Origin: Psychroflexus sp. ALD_RP9
Lineage (GTDB): Bacteria > Bacteroidota > Bacteroidia > Flavobacteriales > Flavobacteriaceae
DNA length: 64,000 bases
NCBI RefSeq assembly: GCF_017311165.1
Contig: NZ_CP062973.1
Coordinates: 1,860,001 to 1,924,000 of the forward strand
Reading direction: 5' to 3'
Position 1 is the first letter of the stretch; the number at the start of each line of letters is the position of its first letter. Under the pieces are notes generated by a model that saw only the letters and a program-made list of their open reading frames with translations, had not been told where the DNA came from and made no database searches. The translations under genes and the position numbers were made by a program. Shown one piece after another: positions 8,978-17,899 of this stretch.

Positions 8978-10354
8978 TTATTTTGTAACTACTTCAGCTA
9001 TTTCTTTATTTAAACTTCCATCATCAAAGTTGATATCACTTTCTGGGCCGCTTTTAATTTTTTTATTCATTAAATAAATGAATAAAAGAAATAAAACGAG
9101 ATAAACAACAAAAAACAAGATTAACGAGAATAACACTTGATTGGCTTGTACACTTTTAGATAAAGCATCAGAAGTTCTTAGTAAACCATAAACAACCCAA
9201 GGCTGTCTGCCCATTTCAGCAGCAAACCAGCCAAATTGATTGGCTAATTGTGGCAATAGTGCTGTAAAAACAAAAGTCCATAACAACCATTTTTTCTGAA
9301 AAAGCTTACCACGTTTCCACTGCCATAATGCAAATAAGCTTAAAGCAATAAGAAACATGCCAATAGCTACCATTAAATGATAAAATTGAAAAACGGCATT
9401 CACTTGAGAAGGTTGATCTTCTTCAGGAAAAGCATCTAGGCCTGTGACTGGAGTTTCAAAATCTTGATGTAACATAAATGAAAGTCCTCCAGGCACTTTT
9501 AAGCCACTCACTTCTTTATTTTCTTTATCTACCCAGCCCAACAAGTATAAATCTGCTGCTGCTGATTTTTCAAAATGTCCTTCCATAGCGGCTAACTTTG
9601 CGGGTTGGTTAACGGCAACGCCTTCAGCAGAACTGTGACCCGTAAATAGTTGAGCTAATGAAGCAATGGCTGCAACTACCAAGGTAATTTTGAATGCTTT
9701 TTTAGATAAAAATACAAAACGACCTTTTAAAATATAATAAGCATGCACACTTAAGATTAAAAATGTTCCAGCTAAGAAGGCACCAAGCCAAACGTGAGTT
9801 AACCGGTCAACAGAAGATGGATTAAAGACCATAGCCCAAAAATCAACTATTTCTGCTCTGGCTTGCATTCCTTCTCCTACAATATGGTAACCCGCAGGCG
9901 TTTGTTGCCAAGAATTGGCTACCACAATCCACACTGCAGAAAACATAGAACCTAAAAAAACAGCCCAGGTAGCCACTAAATGAACCCAAGGTTTTACACG
10001 GTTCCACCCAAATAATAGTACACCTAAAGCACTACTTTCTAAAGCGAAGGCAAAAATACCTTCAGCTGCAAGTGCACTTCCAAAGATATCACCCACATAA
10101 CGAGAATAAGTTGCCCAATTGGTTCCAAACTCAAACTCCATAACAATACCAGTTACCACACCAATACCAAAAGTAATAGCGAAGATTTTAGTCCAAAATT
10201 TTGCTAAGACTTCGTATTCTTTTTGCTTGGTTCGTAAATACATACTTTCAAAAACAACCATTATTAAGCCTATACCGATACTTAGTGGCGGATAGATATA
10301 ATGAAAAGCAACAGTGAAGGCAAATTGGATACGAGAGAGAATTTCTACATCCAT
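8978..10354 (-). CDS. cydA: Cytochrome bd quinol oxidase subunit I
   Basis: CydA holds the three haems and the quinol site of cytochrome bd oxidase and couples oxygen reduction to proton uptake. His18 in [12 protein letters not shown] is the expected N-terminal haem ligand. The [13 protein letters not shown] motif is a CydA signature. The 458-aa length and the region around residues 250-320 indicate the short Q-loop form. Upstream lie a TAnnTTTG box (10367-10374) and a GTAAC-N4-GTTAC palindrome (10398-10411), suggesting Crp/Fnr-type control. Confidence 0.97.
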   Translation of the reverse strand: MDVEILSRIQFAFTVAFHYIYPPLSIGIGLIMVVFESMYLRTKQKEYEVLAKFWTKIFAITFGIGVVTGIVMEFEFGTNWATYSRYVGDIFGSALAAEGIFAFALESSALGVLLFGWNRVKPWVHLVATWAVFLGSMFSAVWIVVANSWQQTPAGYHIVGEGMQARAEIVDFWAMVFNPSSVDRLTHVWLGAFLAGTFLILSVHAYYILKGRFVFLSKKAFKITLVVAAIASLAQLFTGHSSAEGVAVNQPAKLAAMEGHFEKSAAADLYLLGWVDKENKEVSGLKVPGGLSFMLHQDFETPVTGLDAFPEEDQPSQVNAVFQFYHLMVAIGMFLIALSLFALWQWKRGKLFQKKWLLWTFVFTALLPQLANQFGWFAAEMGRQPWVVYGLLRTSDALSKSVQANQVLFSLILFFVVYLVLFLLFIYLMNKKIKSGPESDINFDDGSLNKEIAEVVTK

Positions 10355-10366
10355 AATTTTTTTTTA

Positions 10367-10374
10367 CAAAATTA
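10367..10374 (-). promoter_or_regulatory. -7 promoter box of cydAB
   Basis: CAAAATTA on plus reads TAATTTTG on minus, a full match to the Bacteroidota TAnnTTTG box. It ends 12 nt before the cydA ATG. Confidence 0.75.
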
Positions 10375-10397
10375 AAACAATTAAATTCCTACAACAG

Positions 10398-10411
10398 GTA
10401 ACTATTGTTAC
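10398..10411. promoter_or_regulatory. GTAAC-TATT-GTTAC operator of cydAB (Crp/Fnr-like)
   Basis: A perfect 5-4-5 inverted repeat. Its centre is 37.5 bp upstream of the last base of the cydA -7 box, close to -41.5 from the inferred transcription start. The same palindrome recurs before sqr and the TauE operon at nearly the same distance. Confidence 0.75.
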
Positions 10412-10441
10412 AAACAGAATAGATTTAACATTGGCTAAATT

Positions 10442-10455
10442 GTGACTTATGTCAC
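10442..10455. promoter_or_regulatory. GTGAC-TTAT-GTCAC operator of the copper receptor unit (Crp-like)
   Basis: A perfect inverted repeat that extends to TTGTGAC-TTAT-GTCACAA (10440-10457), so it also matches TGTGA-N6-TCACA. Its centre is 35.5 bp upstream of the last base of the plus-strand -7 box. It differs from the cydAB site only at the symmetric third position (G for A). Confidence 0.75.
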
Positions 10456-10476
10456 AAAACAAATTACAGAGCTTTG

Positions 10477-10484
10477 TATCTTTG
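10477..10484 (+). promoter_or_regulatory. -7 promoter box of the copper receptor unit
   Basis: TATCTTTG matches TAnnTTTG fully. It lies 16 nt before the ATG at 10501 and shows that an in-frame TTG at 10474 cannot be the start. Confidence 0.8.
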
Positions 10485-10500
10485 CAATAGAATTAGGTTA

Positions 10501-10866
10501 ATGAAACTTAAAGCCATCTTATTAGTCGTTTTGATAAGTCTTTTTACATTAAAGAGTGGCTTTTTAATGTCTTATTACCTTATTTTTACAGATAACTTTA
10601 TTGAAAACTTTTGTGTCAATAAAGACCAGCCAGAATTAGAATGTGATGGGAAGTGTTTTTTGTCTAAAATGTTAGATAAAGCACCAACAGATGATCATAC
10701 AAGTTCTTTTAATTTTTTTGTTGAAAATGAACTTATTTATGTGTTATCACTTCATTCAATTTTTGATTTTGCCCCAGTAGAGCCAAAATCTTCAAAATTT
10801 GCGTACATTAATTTTTATAACGGCAGGAGCTTAGATAGCTTGATTAAACCGCCTGAGTTGCTATAA
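10501..10866 (+). CDS. Small membrane or secreted Cys protein upstream of copper-type TonB receptor
   Basis: A 121-aa protein with an N-terminal hydrophobic segment (residues 3-27, uncleaved anchor or signal) and a conserved-looking motif of three cysteines: Cys38 (NFCVN), Cys48 and Cys52 (ECDGKCFLSKML). The spacing suggests a metal ligand set. Small proteins of this type are known next to copper TonB receptors in Bacteroidota, but their function is not established. The start at 10501 is chosen because the -7 box overlaps the upstream alternative. It is followed after 47 nt by the receptor gene and is probably co-transcribed. Confidence 0.7.
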   Translation: MKLKAILLVVLISLFTLKSGFLMSYYLIFTDNFIENFCVNKDQPELECDGKCFLSKMLDKAPTDDHTSSFNFFVENELIYVLSLHSIFDFAPVEPKSSKFAYINFYNGRSLDSLIKPPELL

Positions 10867-10913
10867 ATTTTTCAGGATTCTATTAAAATGTTTAATCAAG
10901 TAACTAAAAACAA

Positions 10914-13193
10914 ATGAAAAAAATGTATTTAGCAGCGTTTCTGTTGTTTACAGCAGTCAGCTTTGCTCAAACTCGTCTATTTAAAATTGTAGATAAAAAC
11001 ACAAAAAAAGAATTAACTACGGCTTATGCCGAAAATACGGTAACCAATGCTATAATTTATGCAAACGCTGAAGGTTTAGCTCTTGAGCTACAGCAAAGTT
11101 ATCGCATTAAAAATCTAGGCTATCAATCTGTTGAAGTTAAAATTACTTCAACTACTCCAGAAGTCGTATCTCTTCAGCCAAAAGTAAATAGTTTAGCTGA
11201 AGTTCTAATTACAGGTAACAGACTCCAAGACCCTGTAATGACTATGGTAAAACCAGATATTTCAAAATATGTTGTTCAACCAAAAAATGTAGCTGATTTG
11301 TTTTCAGGACTAAATGGGTTCTCGTTAATAAAACGTGGTAATTACGCTATAGATCCAAGCTTTAGAGCAGCTCAGTACGAACAACTAAATATTCAATATG
11401 ATGGAGGCACAAAAGTTATGCATGCATGTCCTAACCGTATGGATCCTATAACTAGTCATGTTTCTCCCGAAGAAATTTCTAAAATAGAAGTAATTAAAGG
11501 TCCTTTTAGTGTGCGTTATGGCGCTACTTTTGGTGGTGTTGTTAATTTAGTAACACAATCTGCTCAAAACTATAAAAAAGGTATCTCAGGATCTGTTTCT
11601 TCTGGATATGAAACTAATGGGAATGCTTTAACTACAATGGCTAAATTAAACTATGTTGATAATAAATTTGATTTAGGTGTTAACTACGGTTATCGTGATT
11701 TTGGTAACTACGAAGATGGCTCTAATACCGAGATTCCTAGTAGTTTTAGAAGTATTGATTATGGTATAAATTTAGGTTATAATTTTACAGAACAACAAAG
11801 ACTTCAACTTAATTGGCGCCAATCGTATGGTCGTGAAGTATTACATGCCTCTTTACCTATGGATACAGAATATGACGATTCATCTATTGCTTCTTTAGAT
11901 TATCACATCAATGAATTATCTGAAGGTATTAACGCTTTAAAGTTCAAGGTTTACTATTCATTTGTTGATCATTTAATGACTAATGAAAATAGACCAAACC
12001 GATCTATAGTTGAAGCAAGTTCGCCAGTAGAGTCTACAACAACTGGTGGTAAACTAGAAGTTGATTGGCAATTATCTGAAGCAATTCGAGTGTTTAGCGG
12101 TGTTGATGCTCAACTAATCGCTAGAGATGGCTCTAGAACTCGAGTTGTAAAACAAAACATGATGGGAATGCCTTTGCCGCAAGCCCAAATATTTACAGAT
12201 AAAATTTGGCAAGATTCTTATGTTAATACATTTGGTTTTTTTAACGAAGCCAAATGGAAGCTTCAAGAAAAAACATCTTTAACTTTAGGCGCAAGACTTG
12301 ATTTAGTTACTTCAGATATCAAAGATCCAGAAGCCGATTTCGAAGACTTATACCCTAATTTGGGCGAGCGTGAAGAATATAATTTTAGTTTTACGGCATC
12401 TATAATTCAGGATTTAAGCGATCATTCTACCTTAGAGTTTGCCTTTGGTCGTGGACTTCGGTCAGCTAATATGATAGAACGTTATATTAATCATTTTTCT
12501 GTAGGTCCAGACCCTTTTGAATATATAGGTAATCCAAACCTTGATGCCGAAGTTAATAATCAATTTGAAGTAAAATATGCTTCTAATTATGCGCTTAATC
12601 ACAACTTTTTTAAAGGGATTAATTTTGAAGCATCTGCTTATTATTCAATATTCGAAAACTATATTGTACCACTGATAGATACAAGCTTAAGCCGGAAATA
12701 TATGCCAAATCTTGAGCCAACAAACCCAAAAGTGTTTAGAAACCTGGATGAAGCATATAAGTATGGTTTTGAAACTAGCCTTAGTTTAGCTTTAATAAAT
12801 GATTTTAATTTAAACTGGCAATCTGCTTATGTCATGACCAAAAATCAAGATCTTGATGAAGCTTTACCATTAACACCGCCTTGGCGAAATAGATTTACAT
12901 TGGCATATACCACCAATACTTTTTGGGGTGAATTAGCTTATCAAGTTGTGAGTAAACAAGACGAACTTTCAACATCTTTTGGTGAAGTTGAAACACCAGC
13001 TTGGCAAACATTAGATTTTAAAGCTGGTTTTAACTACAAGTCTTATCAATTTGGTGTTGCAGTGCTTAATATTTTTGATGAATTTTATAATAACCATCTT
13101 AATTTTGCATTCACAAACCAAGATGGTTTTTCAAGACGACCAATTACTGAACCAGGTCGAAATTTTAGTGTATTTGCAAAGTATAAATTTTAG
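10914..13193 (+). CDS. TonB-dependent receptor, OprC/NosA-like (probable copper uptake)
   Basis: A 759-aa outer-membrane receptor. It has a signal peptide (about residues 1-18), a carboxypeptidase-like N-terminal domain (about 20-90), a plug domain (about 100-215, with KIEVIKGPFSVRYGATFGG) and a beta barrel ending in FSVFAKYKF. The plug contains HACPNRMDP with Cys172 and Met176, matching the CxxxM copper-ligand arrangement of OprC/NosA receptors. The preceding small Cys protein and the Crp-like operator support a copper role in respiration. The substrate call is inference from the motif. Confidence 0.82.
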   Translation: MKKMYLAAFLLFTAVSFAQTRLFKIVDKNTKKELTTAYAENTVTNAIIYANAEGLALELQQSYRIKNLGYQSVEVKITSTTPEVVSLQPKVNSLAEVLITGNRLQDPVMTMVKPDISKYVVQPKNVADLFSGLNGFSLIKRGNYAIDPSFRAAQYEQLNIQYDGGTKVMHACPNRMDPITSHVSPEEISKIEVIKGPFSVRYGATFGGVVNLVTQSAQNYKKGISGSVSSGYETNGNALTTMAKLNYVDNKFDLGVNYGYRDFGNYEDGSNTEIPSSFRSIDYGINLGYNFTEQQRLQLNWRQSYGREVLHASLPMDTEYDDSSIASLDYHINELSEGINALKFKVYYSFVDHLMTNENRPNRSIVEASSPVESTTTGGKLEVDWQLSEAIRVFSGVDAQLIARDGSRTRVVKQNMMGMPLPQAQIFTDKIWQDSYVNTFGFFNEAKWKLQEKTSLTLGARLDLVTSDIKDPEADFEDLYPNLGEREEYNFSFTASIIQDLSDHSTLEFAFGRGLRSANMIERYINHFSVGPDPFEYIGNPNLDAEVNNQFEVKYASNYALNHNFFKGINFEASAYYSIFENYIVPLIDTSLSRKYMPNLEPTNPKVFRNLDEAYKYGFETSLSLALINDFNLNWQSAYVMTKNQDLDEALPLTPPWRNRFTLAYTTNTFWGELAYQVVSKQDELSTSFGEVETPAWQTLDFKAGFNYKSYQFGVAVLNIFDEFYNNHLNFAFTNQDGFSRRPITEPGRNFSVFAKYKF

Positions 13194-13210
13194 AACATAA
13201 GGAATTGCAT

Positions 13211-13244
13211 AAAAAAAGGTCAACTTATTAGTTGACCTTTTTTT
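13211..13244. terminator. Bidirectional terminator between TonB receptor and sqr
   Basis: A perfect 14-bp inverted repeat (AAAAAAAGGTCAAC / GTTGACCTTTTTTT) with loop TTATTA, serving both converging genes. Confidence 0.93.
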
Positions 13245-13258
13245 TTGATTATACTGAA

Positions 13259-14515
13259 TTACACAGCTTCACCTTTCATCATTTTATTCCAGTATAAGTA
13301 AGGCAAGCCATATTTTTTAAGCATCCATAATCGCCAATGTTCCTTAGCAGAATTGAAAACTAGCATTTGCTTTAGTTTTGGATCTGGTGTAAAATTACCT
13401 TCATAATCAAATTCTGCAAGCGTCATTTTACCATATCCTGTCACTAGAGGACAAGAAGAATAACCTTGATAAGAATTATTATTCGCTTCTTGATTATTCA
13501 TTAATTTTAAAATATTATCAACTAAAACGGGTACTTGCTTTCTAATAGCTGCACCTGTTTTAGCCGTAGGTAAGCCAGCTACATCGCCAAGACCAAAAAT
13601 AGTTGGATATTTGTTATGTTGAAGTGTATTTATGTTAACATCAAGCCAGCCATCTTTATTGGCTAATTCAGAATCACGAACAAATTTTGGTGCAGCTTGA
13701 GGCGGTGCGATATGCAGCATGTCAAATGGAACTTCAATATTAGCGACACCGCTAATTTTTTCACCAATTTCTTTTGACTCATTTGTTACACATTGGTTTT
13801 CGTCATCTCCTGTGTACGAGAAAATAATTTTTTTATTTTTTGCATCAATATGTCTTGGTGCATAAAATGGTTTAAACACGATACCATATCGCTCTACAAC
13901 TCTAGTTAAGGTATCACGAATAGGCTTAACACCAAATAGTACTGAGCCTGGTGTAGCAAACACTACTTTAGAGTCTATTTTGTTTTTTCTAAAATAATCT
14001 GCAGCTAAATAGGCAATTTTTTGTGGAGCTCCACCGCACTTTATAGGAGTTGTAGGTTGAGTAAAAATAGCATTACCACCTTTAAAGTTTTTAATGACTT
14101 CCCAAGTGTGTTTAGGGTCTGTATAATTACTACAAACAACACCTTTACCTAACGACTCTTCAAGACCTTCTATTTGTTTAGGATCCATAACTAAGCCTGG
14201 AGATACGACTAAATATTTGTAACCAATAGATCCATTATTTTTGGTTTCTACGATGTTTTCTGTAGCATTAAATTTCGTGGCATAATCCTTAATCCATTTA
14301 GCGCCTTCTGGAATTAAATCTTTCATTGGTTTTGCAGTGTCTTCATAATTGTAAGTTCCTGCACCAACTAAAGTCCAAGCTGGTTGATAGTAATGTGTGT
14401 CAGATGGCTCTATAATAGCAATGTCTAATGTTTTATCTTTTTTTAGAAGTTGTGCAGCTGTCATAATGCCACCCGAACCGCCTCCGATAATTAAAATATC
14501 ATGTGATGAGTTCAT
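13259..14515 (-). CDS. sqr: Sulfide:quinone oxidoreductase, human SQOR-like (type II)
   Basis: A flavoprotein that oxidises sulfide and passes electrons to the quinone pool. The N-terminal FAD loop is IIGGGSGGIMTA (residues 9-20). Three cysteines lie in family positions: Cys128 (VVCSNYTDP), Cys160 (PIKCGGAPQKI) and Cys355 (GYSSCPLVTGYGKM). Motifs PIKCGGAPQK and SCPLVTGYG match the SQOR/type II group. The C-terminal hydrophobic/aromatic stretch (WRLWMLKKYGLPYLYW) fits membrane attachment. It is a single-gene unit with its own palindrome-type operator. Confidence 0.9.
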   Translation of the reverse strand: MNSSHDILIIGGGSGGIMTAAQLLKKDKTLDIAIIEPSDTHYYQPAWTLVGAGTYNYEDTAKPMKDLIPEGAKWIKDYATKFNATENIVETKNNGSIGYKYLVVSPGLVMDPKQIEGLEESLGKGVVCSNYTDPKHTWEVIKNFKGGNAIFTQPTTPIKCGGAPQKIAYLAADYFRKNKIDSKVVFATPGSVLFGVKPIRDTLTRVVERYGIVFKPFYAPRHIDAKNKKIIFSYTGDDENQCVTNESKEIGEKISGVANIEVPFDMLHIAPPQAAPKFVRDSELANKDGWLDVNINTLQHNKYPTIFGLGDVAGLPTAKTGAAIRKQVPVLVDNILKLMNNQEANNNSYQGYSSCPLVTGYGKMTLAEFDYEGNFTPDPKLKQMLVFNSAKEHWRLWMLKKYGLPYLYWNKMMKGEAV

Positions 14516-14538
14516 AAGAAGTTTAATTTAAAATTTAA

Positions 14539-14546
14539 TAAAAATA
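14539..14546 (-). promoter_or_regulatory. Probable -7 promoter box of sqr
   Basis: On minus it reads TATTTTTA, 7 of 8 matches to TAnnTTTG. It is chosen because it lies at the same distance (36.5 bp) from the palindrome centre as at the other three sites. Confidence 0.55.
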
Positions 14547-14568
14547 CGAATAATAGATAACGCTATAT

Positions 14569-14582
14569 GTAACTAAAGTTAC
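14569..14582. promoter_or_regulatory. GTAAC-TAAA-GTTAC operator of sqr (Crp/Fnr-like)
   Basis: A perfect 5-4-5 inverted repeat, 54-67 bp upstream of the sqr ATG, with the same arms as the cydAB and TauE-operon sites. It lies between the 3' end of the racemase gene and sqr. Confidence 0.75.
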
Positions 14583-14615
14583 AATAGTTTGGATTATCCT
14601 TAAGTAAATGGCTTT

Positions 14616-15296
14616 TTATTTATTAAGAATGAAATTAATAGCTGATTTTATATGTAAATCGGTAGTTTTTAAAAAAGGAACAATTGATTTTTCATCTTTT
14701 AAGAGAATTGGGAGTTCTGTACATCCTAAGATAACAGCATCAATTGCTTCTTTATGTATTTTAATGAGTTCTTTATAAAAGTGTTTAGCTTCAGAAGTAA
14801 ACTGGCCTTGTGTTAGTTCTTTAGAAACGTAATAATGTGATTTATCAATATTACTTTCAGAAGGAATGACAATTTTTAAACCATAGTTTTCCTTTAGGTA
14901 ATCTTTCAAAAAAGACTTGGTAGTTGTTGGTTTATTACCAAGAAGTAATAAAGATTTATAGTTGTATTTTTTGGCTTCTTGACCAATAGCGTCTGCAATG
15001 TGTAAAAACGGAATATCAATTTTTGGCTGCACAAATTCTACTGCCATGTGTGGTGTGTTAGCGCAAATGATTATTGCTTCAGCACCGGCTTTTTGTAGCT
15101 TTTGAGCGACTTTTAGGTAAGTAGTATTAATCTCATCGATATCTTGCCGTCTCATTACATCTATATTAATACTGTAGATTAATAATTCAGGGTTAGCATC
15201 TAAGCCAATTTGCTTGCTAACACCTTCGTTAATCAATTTATAATATTCTAAAGTTGAGTGATAAGAAGTTCCGCCAATGAGTCCAAGTAATTTCAT
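14616..15296 (-). CDS. Aspartate/glutamate racemase family protein
   Basis: A 226-aa cofactor-independent racemase with both catalytic cysteines: Cys78 in IICANTPHM and Cys192 in LGCTELPIL. The N-terminal GLIGGTSYHSTLEYY motif is typical of the Asp racemase/YgeA branch rather than MurI. It interconverts L- and D-amino acids; the substrate cannot be read from sequence. It starts 1 nt after the carbonic anhydrase stop and is the last gene of the TauE-cytochrome-carbonic anhydrase operon. Confidence 0.85.
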   Translation of the reverse strand: MKLLGLIGGTSYHSTLEYYKLINEGVSKQIGLDANPELLIYSINIDVMRRQDIDEINTTYLKVAQKLQKAGAEAIIICANTPHMAVEFVQPKIDIPFLHIADAIGQEAKKYNYKSLLLLGNKPTTTKSFLKDYLKENYGLKIVIPSESNIDKSHYYVSKELTQGQFTSEAKHFYKELIKIHKEAIDAVILGCTELPILLKDEKSIVPFLKTTDLHIKSAINFILNK

Positions 15297-15297
15297 A

Positions 15298-16068
15298 TCA
15301 AAAATGACTTAATTTAATGATTCTTCCATTCTGAGGTTTATGGCCACGATAATTATTAATTGGCATAAAATCTCTAAGTAGTTCAACTTGAGCTTCAGAT
15401 ACATTAATTGGTTCTTTAAATACAAACCATGATACATTTTCTGTGCAAGGTGGCGTGGTTAAAGATCCTTTATACATAAAATAGTTTTGGTCTTCAGGTA
15501 GTGTTGATTGTATATCGAAACTTTTATCAATCAATTTTGATTCATGTAAGTCTAAAGGTAAAAAGCGCTCCAAAAATTCAAAAGGTTCACTGTTTTTTCC
15601 TTCTTTTGCCATGATTCCTAAAACACAAACTTCACCATCATTCGAGGTATGCACTAAATGTATTTCAAGAGGATAACGAACGCCTTCAATTAAATGTTCA
15701 GCTGGTTCATGAAAATGAAATTGAACCAAATTGTATCGTTTTGATTTGTAAATTAAATAATCTCCTTTTTCAAAATTATATTTAACAGTGTGTCCGTTGT
15801 TTTCTACACTATGAATTTTAGTACTATCTGCATAATGTAAATCAAGTGGGTTTAGATTTTTATCTTCGCTGAAATTAACTAAGTTTATAGGAGATTGAAA
15901 TAATCCGTTACATTGATTGTTTTTTTCTAGTTCGTCCCAATGCTCAGGTCCTGTCTCGCCTTCATAGCTCCAATGGTTTTGATTAGCGTTTTTGTCAGTC
16001 GCATTTTCAGTACCACAACTTGTTACTAAAATCAGGATAAGAAATATAGATTTAATTTTGTTCATCAC
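15298..16068 (-). CDS. Alpha carbonic anhydrase, lipoprotein
   Basis: Interconverts CO2 and bicarbonate outside the cytoplasm. It has a lipoprotein signal with lipobox Cys18 (LVTSCGT). Zinc ligands are His118 and His120 (QFHFH) and His137 (EIHLVH), with Glu135 as the expected gatekeeper. SPINL and LTTPPCTE are family motifs; the Cys residues around 53 and in TPPC likely form the usual disulfide. The first codons overlap the end of the cytochrome gene by 17 nt (14 nt if the second Met is used), so the genes are coupled. Confidence 0.94.
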   Translation of the reverse strand: MMNKIKSIFLILILVTSCGTENATDKNANQNHWSYEGETGPEHWDELEKNNQCNGLFQSPINLVNFSEDKNLNPLDLHYADSTKIHSVENNGHTVKYNFEKGDYLIYKSKRYNLVQFHFHEPAEHLIEGVRYPLEIHLVHTSNDGEVCVLGIMAKEGKNSEPFEFLERFLPLDLHESKLIDKSFDIQSTLPEDQNYFMYKGSLTTPPCTENVSWFVFKEPINVSEAQVELLRDFMPINNYRGHKPQNGRIIKLSHF

Positions 16069-17044
16069 TTTTAAAACTTATGCTCCAAATTCCTCTAACT
16101 TCGTTAGTTTGGTGACCTATTGCCTGATCTTCAGGATATAATTTCAAAATTTTATTGTAGTCGTTTTTTGCTATTGTTTTATTTGGTGTACCATGGCATT
16201 TTAAACACATGTTATTTGTTACAATAGGATAATAAAAGTTAGTTTGACCATTATTTTTCTCAAGAATTGGTTTGATATCGCTATTGTTAGCTAGTAAAGC
16301 TTTAAATGTTTTAATATGTTCGAGCTCTACGTTATTAGCTGTATTTGAAGGATTTCTTGGCTGGTCCGTAACACGTTTTATTTTGACTTGATGGTGTTTT
16401 GCCATAGAGTCTGTAAGCGGTATAGCTTGCTCGTTACAAAAACTTAGGGCGTGACTCACACCTTTTTTCTGAATAGCTCCCATTAAATTTTGTCCCAAAA
16501 CAGCTTTTGTAGATTTAGCATAATGCATACCTTTTTCTGCGTCTGTTTTAGGTTGAGTGTGACCAAGCTTTTTTTGTTTGCCTTTGCCATGATGCTCTTT
16601 AAACTTAGAGGGTTTTTCTATATCGTAATTGTATAAATAATGAGCGATTGCATTAATATCTTTTTCTTTAAAAACCTGATAAGGCATGAGTCCAAATTTC
16701 TGCACTGCACCCTTCATGATGGCCTTTTCTTTGGTGGGTTTTTCTAAAAAAGCCCACATTTTGGCTTTAAACTCTTCTTCTGAATTATATTTTTTTAGAT
16801 AATGATTTTTAATTGCTACAAATGGAGGTGCAATCCTGTTTTCTTTTTTAGCTTTAGGATTATGGCAAACATAACACTGATTCTCCATTAATGTTTTCCC
16901 TTTAGAGGCTAACTCAGTTTGTGCTATTTCAGCTTCAGAAACATCTACATATTTATTATTTTCATTTGATTCAGTTTTTGTTGAAGTTTGACAACTCACT
17001 AATGCTAATGAAGTTATTGAAAAAAGACTTAATATTTTATTCAT
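16052..17044 (-). CDS. Two-haem c-type cytochrome lipoprotein with DUF3365 domain
   Basis: A 330-aa lipoprotein (lipobox Cys18, LALVSCQT). The N-terminal cytochrome c domain carries CYVCH (Cys57-His61) with KEKDINAIAHYLYNY as the family C-terminal helix. The second half resembles DUF3365 (Tll0287-like) and carries CLKCH near residue 280. Such proteins are periplasmic or membrane-anchored electron carriers or redox sensors. The gene starts 7 nt after the TauE stop, within one operon. A partner for electrons from sulfide or thiosulfate oxidation is possible but inferred. Confidence 0.85.
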   Translation of the reverse strand: MNKILSLFSITSLALVSCQTSTKTESNENNKYVDVSEAEIAQTELASKGKTLMENQCYVCHNPKAKKENRIAPPFVAIKNHYLKKYNSEEEFKAKMWAFLEKPTKEKAIMKGAVQKFGLMPYQVFKEKDINAIAHYLYNYDIEKPSKFKEHHGKGKQKKLGHTQPKTDAEKGMHYAKSTKAVLGQNLMGAIQKKGVSHALSFCNEQAIPLTDSMAKHHQVKIKRVTDQPRNPSNTANNVELEHIKTFKALLANNSDIKPILEKNNGQTNFYYPIVTNNMCLKCHGTPNKTIAKNDYNKILKLYPEDQAIGHQTNEVRGIWSISFKSDEQN

Positions 17045-17051
17045 ATTTAAG

Positions 17052-17852
17052 TTATTTAGTGAATTCTTTAAAGATAATGTAAATTCCCATGACTAAGACA
17101 AACCAGCCAAAGCCTTTTTTTAATTTTTTTCCATCGATAAATTTGTTAAGCCAAATGCCGATGAAGATACCAACAACTGAAAGGGCTGTAAAACTAACAA
17201 GGAAATTCCATTCAATTTCAAGATTCTGAACATCGCCAATAAAGCCGATAAGTGATTTTATAGCAATGATCAACAAAGAAGTTGCCACCGCTTTTTTCAT
17301 AGGTAATTTTGCTAAAATCACCAGTGCAGGAATTATTAAAAATCCACCACCAGCTCCAACAATTCCAGTTAATGTCCCCACAACAAAACCTTCTATAATA
17401 ATTAATGGATAATTGTATTGTATAGCTTGTTGCTCATCTGTTGGCTTATTTTTACTCTTGATCATTGAGTAAGATGCTAATATCATTATCACCGCAAAAA
17501 AGAGCATGATGGCTATATTCTTAGTAATTAAAAAACCACCAACACTAAATAACTCATCAGGTATAAATGGAATTAAAAATTTACGAGTTACATAAACAGC
17601 AATAAAAGCAGGAATTGCAAAAACAATAGCGGTTCTGAAATCTACTAATCTTTTTTGCATATTTCTAAACGCACCGACCAAAGAAGACACACCGACTACA
17701 AAAAGCGAATAAGCCGTAGCGATTACAGGGTCTTCAGATAATAAATATACTAAAACAGGAACAGTTAATATTGAACCACCACCACCTATTAAACCTAAAA
17801 CGAGCCCTATAATTAAAGCACCAATGTAACCAAGAACTTCTATAATTTCCAT
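17052..17852 (-). CDS. TauE/SafE-family sulfur-anion permease
   Basis: A 266-aa membrane protein with about eight helices in two homologous halves. Each half starts with a glycine-rich motif (LGLIGGGGSILTVP and LTGIVGAGGGFLIIP), as in TauE/SafE transporters of sulfite, sulfoacetate or other organosulfur anions. The start at 17852 (MEIIEVLGYIG) is used because the -7 box and operator lie upstream of it and inside any longer frame. It leads the operon with cytochrome c, carbonic anhydrase and racemase. The substrate is inferred from the nearby sulfide oxidoreductase. Confidence 0.88.
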   Translation of the reverse strand: MEIIEVLGYIGALIIGLVLGLIGGGGSILTVPVLVYLLSEDPVIATAYSLFVVGVSSLVGAFRNMQKRLVDFRTAIVFAIPAFIAVYVTRKFLIPFIPDELFSVGGFLITKNIAIMLFFAVIMILASYSMIKSKNKPTDEQQAIQYNYPLIIIEGFVVGTLTGIVGAGGGFLIIPALVILAKLPMKKAVATSLLIIAIKSLIGFIGDVQNLEIEWNFLVSFTALSVVGIFIGIWLNKFIDGKKLKKGFGWFVLVMGIYIIFKEFTK

Positions 17853-17869
17853 AGTAATTAAATAAAATT

Positions 17870-17877
17870 CAAAATTA
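17870..17877 (-). promoter_or_regulatory. -7 promoter box of the TauE operon
   Basis: CAAAATTA on plus reads TAATTTTG on minus, a full TAnnTTTG match and the same octamer as at cydAB. It lies 17 nt before the ATG. Confidence 0.75.
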
Positions 17878-17899
17878 ACTTTATTCTTCAGTAGTAGCA

